In this document: one piece after another, positions 20,867 through 33,631 of the stretch
Numbering within the stretch: position 1 is the first letter of the stretch
How the letters are laid out: each line of letters opens with the position of its first letter
Translations under genes and position numbers: made by a program
Assembly: GCA_902529515.1 (NCBI GenBank)
Contig: CABZWX010000006.1
Location: 1 to 64,000, forward strand
Length of the DNA stretch: 64,000 nucleotides
Source: an uncultured SAR116 cluster alpha proteobacterium
Lineage (GTDB): Bacteria > Pseudomonadota > Alphaproteobacteria > Puniceispirillales > Marisalimonadaceae
Direction: 5' to 3'
The notes under the pieces: generated by a model
The model's database searches: none
What the model saw: only the letters and a program-made list of their open reading frames with translations
Told to the model about the DNA's origin: nothing

Positions 20867-21813
20867 ATTTCACCTATCATAAAATTAATGATGAGTTTAT
20901 CAAAACAAATACTCGCAAACAAAATACTCAAATAAAAAATTGAGTACACAAACAGACCTCTTTCTGAATCTTTATTTTCTTTTATTACATAAATAGATCT
21001 TCTAATAAATTCAATATTCAGTAATGTAACGACAATCATGTAAAAGTTACCAGAGTAATTTAAAATCCAAGGAAGGTATGCGCAAGGCATGAGTAAAAGT
21101 GAATAAATAAATATATTCTTTCGAGTGGTTATATCACCATAAATTATTGGTAACATTGGTATTTTAGCAGCTTTATAATCTGATTTATTTACTAAAGCCA
21201 GAGCCCAAAAATGTGGCGGTGTCCATAAAAATATTATTAGAAATAATATTAGAGCTTCTAGCCCAATAGAACCTGTAGCACAAATATGCCCAATAACCGG
21301 AGGGAATGCGCCAGCAGCACCACCTATTACAATATTTTGAACAGTATGTCTTTTAAGCCACATGGTGTAAACCACCGCGTAGAAAAATATTGTAAAAGCA
21401 AGTAAGCTTGCTGCTAACCAATTTACAGATAAACCTAGTATTATTATAGACAAAATAGATGTAATAATTCCAAATGATAGAGCTTCAGAAGGTTGGATCT
21501 TACCAGATGCTATAGGTCTATTCTTTGTTCTATCCATTAAAACATCAATGTCTTTGTCATACCATTGATTAAGAACACCAGACGCACCTGCTCCAAGGGC
21601 TATAGCAAATATACCTATCAAAGCTAAATATGGATTAATTGAATTACCTAATACAGGAGTCGCATTATAATATCCAACAAAAGCTGTAAAAACTACTAAT
21701 GACATAACCCTAGGCTTCATAAGATTAATATAATCATATGGTGAACCTAAGTTGTTGTTATCTTCAGAAATATCCTTATTGTTAATTGCTATCGATGGCA
21801 TATTAAAGTTCAA
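20863..21813 (-). CDS. ctaB: Protoheme IX farnesyltransferase
   Basis: YINLMKPRVMSLVVFTA, NQWYDKDIDVLMDRTKNRPIASG, WTPPHFWALAL. Confidence 0.97.
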   Translation of the reverse strand: MNFNMPSIAINNKDISEDNNNLGSPYDYINLMKPRVMSLVVFTAFVGYYNATPVLGNSINPYLALIGIFAIALGAGASGVLNQWYDKDIDVLMDRTKNRPIASGKIQPSEALSFGIITSILSIIILGLSVNWLAASLLAFTIFFYAVVYTMWLKRHTVQNIVIGGAAGAFPPVIGHICATGSIGLEALILFLIIFLWTPPHFWALALVNKSDYKAAKIPMLPIIYGDITTRKNIFIYSLLLMPCAYLPWILNYSGNFYMIVVTLLNIEFIRRSIYVIKENKDSERGLFVYSIFYLSILFASICFDKLIINFMIGEI

Positions 21814-21821
21814 AACCTATA

Positions 21822-24313
<2,492 letters not shown>

Positions 24314-24579
24314 TATTTATGCTCCTCAAACTTTAATCAAATCATATCTAAAATAATAGAATAAAGTTAAATTAATTTGAAATGATTCTAAAATACGTTT
24401 TTATATGTATTACTTAAAACTTTTTTATGAAAATTGCTAGATCTAAAACCAAATAAATTATTTTTTTTAGAATAAATTATTATTTAATTATCAAATTCAT
24501 ATATTTTAGTGTTAATATTGAAGAATGGTAATTATGTCACCATGTCATATATATAAAATTTTAATTAAAAGGTCCAAAA

Positions 24580-26028
24580 ATGGAAAATAAATCACCATTA
24601 GAAATAACTGATAAATTGTTTTACGAGGATAATGATTTTGATCTTAATAAAGCTCAATCTATTGTATCAGACACTCTAAAAGATGCTGATGACGGAGAAT
24701 TGTATCTAGAATCAACAAAATCAGAATCGTTTTCGTTTGACGATGGACGAATGAAAAATATTGCTTACGACAGCACTAAGGGGTTTGGTTTAAGGGCAAT
24801 TGCAGGCGAAGCAAGAGGATTTGCTCATTCGGGCGAGATAACAGAGTCTTCTCTTAAAAGAGCCTCAGAAACAGTCAGGTCTGTTTCGAAAAACTATTCA
24901 GGAGTAATGGCTCCAGGTCCATCACATGGAACTAACAAACCACTTTACACTTCAATAAATCCAATTGAGAAAACTTCATTTAAAATGAAAACAAGTTTAC
25001 TTCAAGAAATTGATGCTTATGCAAGGTCAATTGATAAAAAAGTTATTCAAGTTTCAGCATCTATTTCTGCCTCTTACCAAGCAATTCAAATATTAAGAGG
25101 TGATGGAAAGAGAACTGCTGACATTAGACCTCTTATTAGACTTAACGTATCACTAGTTGTTGAAAAAAATGGAAGGAGAGAGACTGGAAATTCCGGATGT
25201 GGAGGAAGAGGTATATATGAAGAATGGATTAATTCTGATAGATGGAAAGGTCAAGTTAATGAAGCTTTGAGAATCGCTAATACTAACCTTGAATCAATCC
25301 CTACACCTGCTGGTGAAATGCCTGTTATTTTAGGTCCAGGATGGCCAGGTGTTATGTTACACGAAGCTGTAGGTCATGGCTTAGAAGGAGATTTTAATAG
25401 GAAAGGTACTTCAATATTCTCAAGGAAAATTGGAGAAAAAGTTACTGCTGACGGGGTTACAGTTATTGATGATGGAACAATTGAAAACAAAAGAGGATCA
25501 ATAACAATTGATGACGAGGGTACAAAATCATCAAAGAATATTTTAATAGAAAATGGAATTTTAAGAAATTATATGCAAGACCGACAAAATGCAAGATTAA
25601 TGAAAATGGAACCAACTGGAAATGGGAGAAGACAGTCTTATTGTTACTACCCTATGCCTAGAATGACAAACACTTACATGGATAATGGAACAATTGAACC
25701 AGAAGAGATTATAAGTACAGTTAAAAAAGGTATTTATGCTGTTAATTTTGCTGGTGGACAAGTTGATATTACAAATGGGAAGTTTGTTTTTTCTGCTTCA
25801 GAGGCCTATCTAGTAGAAAATGGAAAAGTTAAACAGCCTCTTAAAGGAGCAACTCTAATTGGCAATGGCCCCGACGCAATGTCGAAAATTTCTCTTATTG
25901 GAAATGATATGTCTTTAGATGACGGAATTGGCACATGTGGAAAAGAAGGTCAGGGTGTCCCTGTAGGCGTTGGACAACCTACGTTATTAATGGGAGGCAT
26001 CACAGTGGGAGGTACAGATACGAACTAA
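24580..26028 (+). CDS. tldD: Metalloprotease TldD
   Basis: MLHEAVGHGLEGDFNRKGTSIFS, GEMPVILGPGWPGV, C-terminal GTCGKEGQGVPVGVGQPTLL. Confidence 0.96.
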   Translation: MENKSPLEITDKLFYEDNDFDLNKAQSIVSDTLKDADDGELYLESTKSESFSFDDGRMKNIAYDSTKGFGLRAIAGEARGFAHSGEITESSLKRASETVRSVSKNYSGVMAPGPSHGTNKPLYTSINPIEKTSFKMKTSLLQEIDAYARSIDKKVIQVSASISASYQAIQILRGDGKRTADIRPLIRLNVSLVVEKNGRRETGNSGCGGRGIYEEWINSDRWKGQVNEALRIANTNLESIPTPAGEMPVILGPGWPGVMLHEAVGHGLEGDFNRKGTSIFSRKIGEKVTADGVTVIDDGTIENKRGSITIDDEGTKSSKNILIENGILRNYMQDRQNARLMKMEPTGNGRRQSYCYYPMPRMTNTYMDNGTIEPEEIISTVKKGIYAVNFAGGQVDITNGKFVFSASEAYLVENGKVKQPLKGATLIGNGPDAMSKISLIGNDMSLDDGIGTCGKEGQGVPVGVGQPTLLMGGITVGGTDTN

Positions 26029-26032
26029 AGTA

Positions 26033-27379
26033 TCAGAAAGCGTTATCGATAAATACTTTGTCTATATTTTTCTTCCATATGCCATTAAACTTCTCTAGAA
26101 GAATTTCAGCTTCAGTCTTTTTATTTCTAATGATATTGTAAAGTGGATCTAAAAACTGTCTTTCATCAACGCCTCGTTCATCTAATTTATTACGTCTTTG
26201 AAGGCCTAAACTTGAAATCCTAATCATTTCTTCTGCTATATCGATAATTTTTTTGGATCCTAGTTTCCCATTTAAACCGTATTTTGCAGCCGAAATTCTT
26301 CCTTCTTCTAGAAGCTGAGCATTCATAAATGGCTTTGCCAAATCATAGGCCTCTAATTGAGCCTCACTATCATACAATAATCCCACCCATAACGCTGGGA
26401 GAGCACAAATTATATTCCAAGGCCCACCGTCTGCACCTCTCATTTCTAAATATTGTTTAAGTCTAACTTCTGGGAATGCAACTGTTACATGGTCCTCCCA
26501 ATCTTTTAGAGAAGGAAATTGACCTTCAAAACCTTCTAATTTTCCATCCATAAAATTTAAAAAAGATTTTCCAGATACGTCAATATATTCGCCTTCCCTG
26601 TATACAAAATACATTGGCACCTTGAGGACATAATCTAACCATTCCTCATAGCCAAAAGATGCATTAAAAACAATTTCTGGTATACCTGTTCTATTAGGGT
26701 CAGTATCTGTCCAGACCATTGCTCTTGAGGATAAATATCCACTTTCTTTTCCTTCAATAAATGGGGAATTAGCGAAAATAGCTGTTGAAATGGATTGTAA
26801 TGCTAAAGACGTTTGAAACTTTTGGACCATGTCTTGTTCATTAAAATAATCCAGATTAACTTGAATAGTACATGTCCTTAACATCATATCTAATCCGAGT
26901 TGACCAACTTTAGGCATAAAATTTTTCATGATTTCATATCGACCCTTTGGCATCCAATTTTGCTTTGAACGAGACCATTTAGGATCATAACCTAGACCAA
27001 TCATTGATAATCCAAGTTTTTTCATGGCTTTTTTCATGATTTTTAGATGTCTTCCAGTCTCTCTACATGTTTGATGTAAGTTATCCAGAGGAGACCCCGA
27101 TAATTCTAATTGTCCACCAGGTTCAAGAGAAATTGACGCACCAGTTTCATCTTTTAAAGCAATCGTATTGTTTTTTTCTAAAATTTTTTCCCATTTATTT
27201 TCTTTTGCAAGATTATTTAATAGTTCACTCACACCTGATTTACCAAAATAACCAACTCTTTCTAAGTTATTTAAATGAAAAACAAATTTTTCATGTTCAG
27301 TACCTATTTTCCAATCTTCTCTTTTTTTTTCACCTTCTTTAAACCAATTTATGAGGTGTTCTTTCTTTAATCTTGGCAT
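26033..27379 (-). CDS. gshA: Glutamate-cysteine ligase (plant/alphaproteobacterial type)
   Basis: IGTEHEKFVFH, ISLEPGGQLELSGSPLDNLHQT, CTIQVNLDYF, MRGADGGPW. Confidence 0.95.
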   Translation of the reverse strand: MPRLKKEHLINWFKEGEKKREDWKIGTEHEKFVFHLNNLERVGYFGKSGVSELLNNLAKENKWEKILEKNNTIALKDETGASISLEPGGQLELSGSPLDNLHQTCRETGRHLKIMKKAMKKLGLSMIGLGYDPKWSRSKQNWMPKGRYEIMKNFMPKVGQLGLDMMLRTCTIQVNLDYFNEQDMVQKFQTSLALQSISTAIFANSPFIEGKESGYLSSRAMVWTDTDPNRTGIPEIVFNASFGYEEWLDYVLKVPMYFVYREGEYIDVSGKSFLNFMDGKLEGFEGQFPSLKDWEDHVTVAFPEVRLKQYLEMRGADGGPWNIICALPALWVGLLYDSEAQLEAYDLAKPFMNAQLLEEGRISAAKYGLNGKLGSKKIIDIAEEMIRISSLGLQRRNKLDERGVDERQFLDPLYNIIRNKKTEAEILLEKFNGIWKKNIDKVFIDNAF

Positions 27380-27475
27380 TTAAATCTCATATTTAGATTA
27401 TGGTAAAAATTGAAAATATTAACACTTAACATGTTATAATATTTCTAATCTATATTGAACTTAATTATAAGATTA

Positions 27476-28231
27476 TTAATTATTTTTTATATCTCTTTTT
27501 AAATAGTGCCAAAGAGAAAGAGCAGCAATTACTGCTGTATCAGATCTCAAAATTCTAGGTCCCAGATCAATTGGTCTTATAAACTTCTTTTCTCTTAAAT
27601 AATTTGTTTCATTTGTACTGAAACCACCTTCAGGACCCACTAGAATAGCACCAAAAGACTTTGTTGACAGATTTTTAAAATCTATTTTGACGATATCGTT
27701 ATTTTTAATCGTTTCGTCACAAAAAAATATAATTCGATCATTATCCCAATTAGGAATTAAATCTTTAAGTTTATTTACAGCACAGACTTCAGGGATAGTT
27801 ATGCGTTCGCATTGTTCAGAAGATTCAATAGCTATATCTTGCAATCTTTTTAGATTTAAATTTTTTGTGATAGTACGTTCTGTAATTACAGGTATAATTT
27901 TAGATACTCCCAATTCAGTTGCCTTTTGCACTATATATTCAGTTGGAGATTTTTTAACTGGCGCAAATAATAACCAGATATCATTTTCAATTTTGACATC
28001 TCGTATTTTTTTAATGATATTAATTATAATTGTGTTTTTATAAATTTCAGAAATTTTAGCCAAAAACTCACCATTAACGCTATTAAAAATTAAAATTGAA
28101 TCATCAATTTTTTTTCTCATTACATTTATTAAATAATGAACTTGTTTATTTTCTAATTTAACTGGATCTTCTAAAGATAATTTTCCTGGAAAATAAAGTC
28201 TGATTTTAGCTTTATAAGATAAATCTAACAT
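27476..28231 (-). CDS. rsmE: 16S rRNA m3U1498 methyltransferase
   Basis: VQKATELGVSKIIPVITERT, LVGPEGGFSTNE, LGPRILRSDTAVIAAL. Confidence 0.95.
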   Translation of the reverse strand: MLDLSYKAKIRLYFPGKLSLEDPVKLENKQVHYLINVMRKKIDDSILIFNSVNGEFLAKISEIYKNTIIINIIKKIRDVKIENDIWLLFAPVKKSPTEYIVQKATELGVSKIIPVITERTITKNLNLKRLQDIAIESSEQCERITIPEVCAVNKLKDLIPNWDNDRIIFFCDETIKNNDIVKIDFKNLSTKSFGAILVGPEGGFSTNETNYLREKKFIRPIDLGPRILRSDTAVIAALSLWHYLKRDIKNN

Positions 28232-28307
28232 TTGAGAAAACGATATCCTTAAAAATTTCTTTCACTGATCATTGATTACAATATAGTATAATGATATTGC
28301 ATTATTT

Positions 28308-29222
28308 ATGAATATCCCCAAACAAAATAATTCTGACATGCTTGATAATGGTTGGTGGAATATACTTCCTAAACATTATATTAAATGGATAAGATTAGGG
28401 AGATTTGACAGACCTGTCGGTTTTTTGCTTCTTCTTCTACCTGGGTGGTGGGTACTTCCATTAACAAATTTAGATTTTATAAACTGTATAAAACTAATGT
28501 TTATTTTCTTAATAGGTTCAATTGTTATGAGAGCTGCAGGATGTACTATTAATGATATGTGGGACAAAGATATTGATAAAAAAATTTCTAGAACAAAAAC
28601 AAGACCGCTTGCCAGTGGTGAAATTTCAATTTTACATGCAACCTATTTTTTAATTACAATGTTATTAATTGGTTTAATTTGTCTATATCAACTAAATATT
28701 TATACTTGGTTTATAGCTGTCTCAGCGATACCTCTAGTTATCCTATATCCCTTGGCTAAAAGATTTACAAAATGGCCACAAATTATCTTAGGATTGACTT
28801 TTAGTTGGGCTGTCCCTACAGCTTGGTCTGCTGCAAATGAAGACTGGAATCTAGGAATATTCATTATGTATTTGGCAACTGTATTCTGGATCATTGGATA
28901 TGACACAATTTATGGATGTCAGGATAAAAATGAAGATGAGATTTTTGGTATTAAAAATTCTGCTGTTTCGGCTAAAAATTTCTTAACTCTTTTTGTAGGA
29001 TGTTCCTATAGTTTAATGTTTTGCTTATTAATTATTAGTGGATATTTATTAAATAATAATATCTTTTGGTACATTGGTGTATCGATTTGTGGATTGCATC
29101 TTACTTATCAAGTAATAAAAATAAAAAACATAGAACAGAATAATCCACTGCAAATATTTAAATCAAATGTCGTCCTCGGTCTGTTGTTAACATTATCATC
29201 TTTAGGAAATTATATACGTTAA
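28308..29222 (+). CDS. ubiA: 4-hydroxybenzoate octaprenyltransferase
   Basis: YIKWIRLGRFDRPVGFLLLLLPGWW, AAGCTINDMWDKDIDKKISRTKTRPLASGEIS. Confidence 0.96.
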   Translation: MNIPKQNNSDMLDNGWWNILPKHYIKWIRLGRFDRPVGFLLLLLPGWWVLPLTNLDFINCIKLMFIFLIGSIVMRAAGCTINDMWDKDIDKKISRTKTRPLASGEISILHATYFLITMLLIGLICLYQLNIYTWFIAVSAIPLVILYPLAKRFTKWPQIILGLTFSWAVPTAWSAANEDWNLGIFIMYLATVFWIIGYDTIYGCQDKNEDEIFGIKNSAVSAKNFLTLFVGCSYSLMFCLLIISGYLLNNNIFWYIGVSICGLHLTYQVIKIKNIEQNNPLQIFKSNVVLGLLLTLSSLGNYIR

Positions 29223-29234
29223 TAGACAGATATT

Positions 29235-30056
29235 CTAAATTTTGTATTTTAACCTAAAAACTCCGTCTACTAAAATCATATGTGGAAAAGTCAATGCTGC
29301 CAAACCAATAAACGTTACTTTTATAATTGTATCAGAATACGAATATAAATTTAGTAAAATATAATATGCAGTTCCACCACCTAACCAACTAAATACAGAA
29401 AAAATAGTCATTAGGTACAATAATTTTTTCTTTTCCATAAAGTTTAGTAACGTTGGTATAATTCTTTTAAAATGGTGAATGCTGTGAATAAGACAAAAAT
29501 ATATCGCAAATGCTGGCAAAGGTGGAAAAAGTGATATCACTAAAACCATCACAGTAAATAATTTGATATAATTTTTAGAGAAAGTAATTTTTTTATAATT
29601 AAATAATATTAAAATTAATGATGAAATCCATACTAAAAGAGTCACATAAAGAAATTGCCACAATAAATATAATTGATTACCAGATAAAATTGAAAAGAGA
29701 TGATCAACTTCATCTTTGTTAAAAAAAATTATGCCCAATACTATCAGCCCCCCATGAGCATAACCACAGATATAATATAAATTATTATTTTTCCAATTTA
29801 AATCACCACAACCAAAATGAAAAACACTTACTGTTAAGAACAAAATGAGGGAAAAGACTGGTAAAAAATACCACAGAACAACAATTAATGTGGCAACTAA
29901 TAAATATGTAATTATAAATCGTACCTGTAAATAAAAACTTTTCGTAAAACCTAATGTAACAGAGATAGCTCCATCAAGAGCTCCATGCGGGATACCCATA
30001 AAAATAATAAAAAATAATGAGATATAATCTAACCAATCTAAGGTAAATTGAACCAT
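29235..30056 (-). CDS. blh: Brp/Blh-family beta-carotene 15,15'-dioxygenase
   Basis: FIIFMGIPHGALDGAIS, VFHFGCGDLNW, SIHHFKRIIP; adjacent to crtY and the proteorhodopsin cluster. Confidence 0.93.
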   Translation of the reverse strand: MVQFTLDWLDYISLFFIIFMGIPHGALDGAISVTLGFTKSFYLQVRFIITYLLVATLIVVLWYFLPVFSLILFLTVSVFHFGCGDLNWKNNNLYYICGYAHGGLIVLGIIFFNKDEVDHLFSILSGNQLYLLWQFLYVTLLVWISSLILILFNYKKITFSKNYIKLFTVMVLVISLFPPLPAFAIYFCLIHSIHHFKRIIPTLLNFMEKKKLLYLMTIFSVFSWLGGGTAYYILLNLYSYSDTIIKVTFIGLAALTFPHMILVDGVFRLKYKI

Positions 30057-31153
30057 TTACGATACACAACATAAAAAAATGATTTAATAAATGGTATTTT
30101 AGGCATTGAAATAATTATTTTGCAAGTTGTTAATAGTGAAGCATTTCCAGACATAAATTTAGCCATTTCATCACCATTTAAAATTCTGGCTAAACTTGAA
30201 AAAATTTTGGAAGCTAACATAGGATACTCATTTATAACATTTACAAATATTTTATCTAAAAATAAATCAATATCATTATGAATTTGAGTATTAATTTTTT
30301 TTCTATTTTTTATTTGGCTAATTATTTTAAATGCCTGTTTTTGAATAAAAGTAAAAGCATATCCTGAAGAAGGTCTTACTGCCCCCCCTCTTGTACCAAT
30401 ATTATAAATTTCTCTAGATGAACAAGAAACATAATGCATGGGAATAACACCTTTTTCATGATCACTCTTTGTGAACTTGTCCAAGTTAAAATATTTTTTG
30501 AGATATTTTGAAATTTCAGCTGAATAAAATTCTTTGTTTTCAACTGTTTTTGAAAACATTGTAGATTCAACCAATGCTTTCCGTTTACTAAATGGTAGTA
30601 GGTAAATAAAGTGCATACCTCTTGACTGGTCACATCTGAAATCCATTAATGTTACTATATTTTCATCAAATACATTTTTCTCAGAAGTAACTACAAATCC
30701 TTCAAAATGCTGCAACAAAATATTGCTTGGTATTTTAGGTGGTCTGCTATCAAAAACTAAATCACCTTTAATTTTCTTATTCTTTACAAATAATTGACCA
30801 TCTTTTTCAAGTACATCATTTTCTAAAATGGTAAATTTTTGACTTGGGAGTTGTTTTTTACATATATCCAACCATTTTTTCCTTTTTATTACACAATAAG
30901 GATATTTAACTGACGTTAGAATATGTTTAGAGTCATTAGTATTGATTGACCATTTAGACCACACATGATTTGCTTTATTAAAAGCCTCATAATTGATTTT
31001 AACTTTCCAAAATCCCCAAAAATGATCTTTATTAGTTTTATTTTTGTTACCTATAAATAAATTAAATTTGTAGTTAGGTAAGTTACGAATTAATCTAGCT
31101 AATGATAGTGCTGCGCAACCACCTCCAATAATGTTAATTTCCTTTTTTATCAT
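30038..31153 (-). CDS. crtY: Lycopene beta-cyclase
   Basis: NIIGGGCAALSLARL, DHFWGFW, FDSRPPK, GTRGGAVRPSSGYAFTFIQKQ. Confidence 0.95.
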   Translation of the reverse strand: MIKKEINIIGGGCAALSLARLIRNLPNYKFNLFIGNKNKTNKDHFWGFWKVKINYEAFNKANHVWSKWSINTNDSKHILTSVKYPYCVIKRKKWLDICKKQLPSQKFTILENDVLEKDGQLFVKNKKIKGDLVFDSRPPKIPSNILLQHFEGFVVTSEKNVFDENIVTLMDFRCDQSRGMHFIYLLPFSKRKALVESTMFSKTVENKEFYSAEISKYLKKYFNLDKFTKSDHEKGVIPMHYVSCSSREIYNIGTRGGAVRPSSGYAFTFIQKQAFKIISQIKNRKKINTQIHNDIDLFLDKIFVNVINEYPMLASKIFSSLARILNGDEMAKFMSGNASLLTTCKIIISMPKIPFIKSFFYVVYRKWFNLP

Positions 31154-32054
31154 TCACTAAATTTTCTAAATAAATATGTAATTCAAAATTATGCTTTTTC
31201 TTATTTCTTAAATAAAAAATTTCTTTAAAAATCTTGAATAGTGTAATTTTTATCTTCGAGAAGATTGATGTTATTTGCCTTCCATTTTGCCAATTGTAAT
31301 TTTCATTTTCTAACTGTACCCCAATCTCTCTGTAGACTCCTGATGCTACAGAAATTGCAACTCTTGAATTAAAGGGCAAAAAAGTGAAACCTTTTTCTCC
31401 ACTCAAATAATATTGTTCAGCTAGAATTAATAATTTTTTTATACCTTTTGAAATCATATGAATTTTTTTTAAGTCATTAGTTTTAGCCGCTAAAACTATT
31501 CCTTTAGGTGAAATATTCTGGACCCAGCTCCCAGGTAAATATCGTCTTCCCATTTTAGCGTCTTCTAAAACATCTCTTGCAATATTTGTAAGCTGCATAG
31601 CTATTCCAAGATCTATAGCAAATGATTTAGCAAAATCATTATCACACTTTAAAGCGTCACACATCATTATTCCAACAGTTCCGGCAACATGATAAGAATA
31701 TCTAATTAACTCTTCTTCCTGCTTAAACAAAATACCTTTTTGATCTAAAATAAGTCCATCAATTAAATCTATTACTGCTTTTTTAGACGATGATTTTAAA
31801 AATTTAGGATACTTAATTGAATAAGTATTTTCTAGTTCTGTAATGATATTTTTTTTAATAATAGATTTAATATTAATAAGATATTTATGGGAATTAGCTT
31901 CTCCACTATCTGCTATGTCATCTAAGATTCTACAAAAACTATATAGCTCAGCTGCCCTATTTATACATTCTTTATTTAAGAACTTACCAGCCCAATGAAA
32001 ACTTTTGCCATTTTTTTTTAGTACTATTTTATCATCATCAACATGGCAGTCCAT
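31134..32054 (-). CDS. crtB: Phytoene synthase
   Basis: YSFCRILDDIADSGE, DALKCDNDFAKSFAIDLGIAMQLTNIARDVLEDAKMGRRYLP. Confidence 0.95.
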   Translation of the reverse strand: MDCHVDDDKIVLKKNGKSFHWAGKFLNKECINRAAELYSFCRILDDIADSGEANSHKYLINIKSIIKKNIITELENTYSIKYPKFLKSSSKKAVIDLIDGLILDQKGILFKQEEELIRYSYHVAGTVGIMMCDALKCDNDFAKSFAIDLGIAMQLTNIARDVLEDAKMGRRYLPGSWVQNISPKGIVLAAKTNDLKKIHMISKGIKKLLILAEQYYLSGEKGFTFLPFNSRVAISVASGVYREIGVQLENENYNWQNGRQITSIFSKIKITLFKIFKEIFYLRNKKKHNFELHIYLENLVNDKKGN

Positions 32055-32065
32055 TTTTAGCTCTT

Positions 32066-33562
32066 TTATCTTAATAACCTTTCAACAACTTTTGCTGATG
32101 ATAATACTCCTGGAATACCAGCACCAGGATGAGCTCCAGCTGCAGCAAAGAATAAATTGTTAATATGAGGATCTTTATTATGATATCGAAACCATGCAGA
32201 TTGTGAAAAATTTGGTGCTATTGAAAACCCTGCACCATGAGTAGAGCGGTAATCATTTTTAAAATCAACGGGAGTCATATAAAATTCATCACAAATATTA
32301 TTTTTTAATTCTGGTAAAATTGTACTATCCAAAGCGTTTACAATTCTGTCTTTAAGTTTATCACCTTCAATTTTCCAATTAATATTACCTTGTAAATTAG
32401 GAACAGGACAAAGCACATAAAAACTATCGCAACCTTTTGGAGCAAAACTTTCATCAGTTGCAGTAGGTCTATGAATGTATAATGAAAAATCTTCACTTAA
32501 AATTTTGTTATCAAAAATATCAGTTAACAAACCTTTAAATCTTTTACTCAGCCATATTGAATGGTGGGCTATATTTAAATATTGTTTTTTTGTCCCAAAG
32601 AACAAAACATACATCCCGAACGAATAACTGGTTAATTTTTCAGGTAGAAATTTTTTTCTTCTTTTACTTCTTGATTTCAAAATTTCATTATAGAAAGTTG
32701 GTGGATCTCCGTTAAAGATATAATTATCAGCATAAAATGTATTGCCATCCATACATTCAATTTTTTCAATTTTATCCTTTGTTTCAAAAGCATTTTTAAT
32801 ATCTGTATTGTATTTTATTTCAACCCCTGTCCGCTCTAATAATTTTGTTAACTCTTCAACAAGTTTTCCAGTGCCACCCATACTAAAGTAAACTCCCCAA
32901 TTTCTCTCTAGAAAATGTATAAGCGCATAAATAGAGGTAGTAGTAAATGGGTTTCCTCCTACCAATAATGGATGTATAGAAAAAGCTGCTCTCAAATGCT
33001 GATTCTTGATATATTTATTTACCAACTGAGAGACTGTTAAATAGCTTTTTAACTTTATTAGGGCAGGTACTTGTTTCATCATATAGAAAAAGGAGCTAAA
33101 AGGTTTATCTGATAATTTAGTAAAACCTACATCAAAAATAGATTTAGAAGCTTCTAATAATTTATCGTAATTATTTGCATCTTCTTTTGAAAATTTTTTC
33201 ATTTCTTTTTTAGTTTTTTGTATACTTTCGGAATAGTCAAAAGTTTGATTGTCATGAAAATGAAACCTATACCAAGGTTCTAAAGGTTTAAACTCAATAT
33301 ATTCTTCTCTTTTCTCTTGAAATAGTTCAAAAAGTTCATCAAATAAAAAAGGAGCTGTAATGACAGTTGGTCCAGCATCATGTTTGAAACCATTTTTTTT
33401 AAAAACTTGTGCTCTACCTCCTAAAGAACTTAACCTTTCTAATAAGGTTACTTGATGACCTAGGGCTCTTAATCTAAGAGCAATTGCGATACCACCAAAA
33501 CCACCACCAATTACAATACTTCTTAGACTTTTATTAATTTGTTTTTTTTCAAATAAATTCAT
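32066..33562 (-). CDS. crtI: Phytoene desaturase
   Basis: VIGGGFGGIAIALRLRALGHQVTLLERLSSLGGRA, GFKHDAGPTVITAPFLFDELF, FFAAAGAHPGAGIPGVLSSAKVV. Confidence 0.97.
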   Translation of the reverse strand: MNLFEKKQINKSLRSIVIGGGFGGIAIALRLRALGHQVTLLERLSSLGGRAQVFKKNGFKHDAGPTVITAPFLFDELFELFQEKREEYIEFKPLEPWYRFHFHDNQTFDYSESIQKTKKEMKKFSKEDANNYDKLLEASKSIFDVGFTKLSDKPFSSFFYMMKQVPALIKLKSYLTVSQLVNKYIKNQHLRAAFSIHPLLVGGNPFTTTSIYALIHFLERNWGVYFSMGGTGKLVEELTKLLERTGVEIKYNTDIKNAFETKDKIEKIECMDGNTFYADNYIFNGDPPTFYNEILKSRSKRRKKFLPEKLTSYSFGMYVLFFGTKKQYLNIAHHSIWLSKRFKGLLTDIFDNKILSEDFSLYIHRPTATDESFAPKGCDSFYVLCPVPNLQGNINWKIEGDKLKDRIVNALDSTILPELKNNICDEFYMTPVDFKNDYRSTHGAGFSIAPNFSQSAWFRYHNKDPHINNLFFAAAGAHPGAGIPGVLSSAKVVERLLR

Positions 33563-33584
33563 AGGAATTGTTAACCATAAAAAA

Positions 33585-33610
33585 AAGCCTGTAGGATTAC
33601 CTACAGGCTT
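33585..33610 (-). terminator. Rho-independent terminator downstream of proteorhodopsin
   Basis: AAGCCTGTAGG-4nt-CCTACAGGCTT, 11-bp perfect stem; on the minus strand it is followed by a T run. Confidence 0.9.
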
Positions 33611-33631
33611 TAATTTTAATTTTTTTAATGC

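Noticed and set aside
24314-24579. Possible ncRNA or tRNA in the ctaC-tldD spacer
   Set aside because: Only AT-rich sequence with a short direct repeat (aataaattatt twice); no cloverleaf, TPsiC-like box or stable GC hairpin seen
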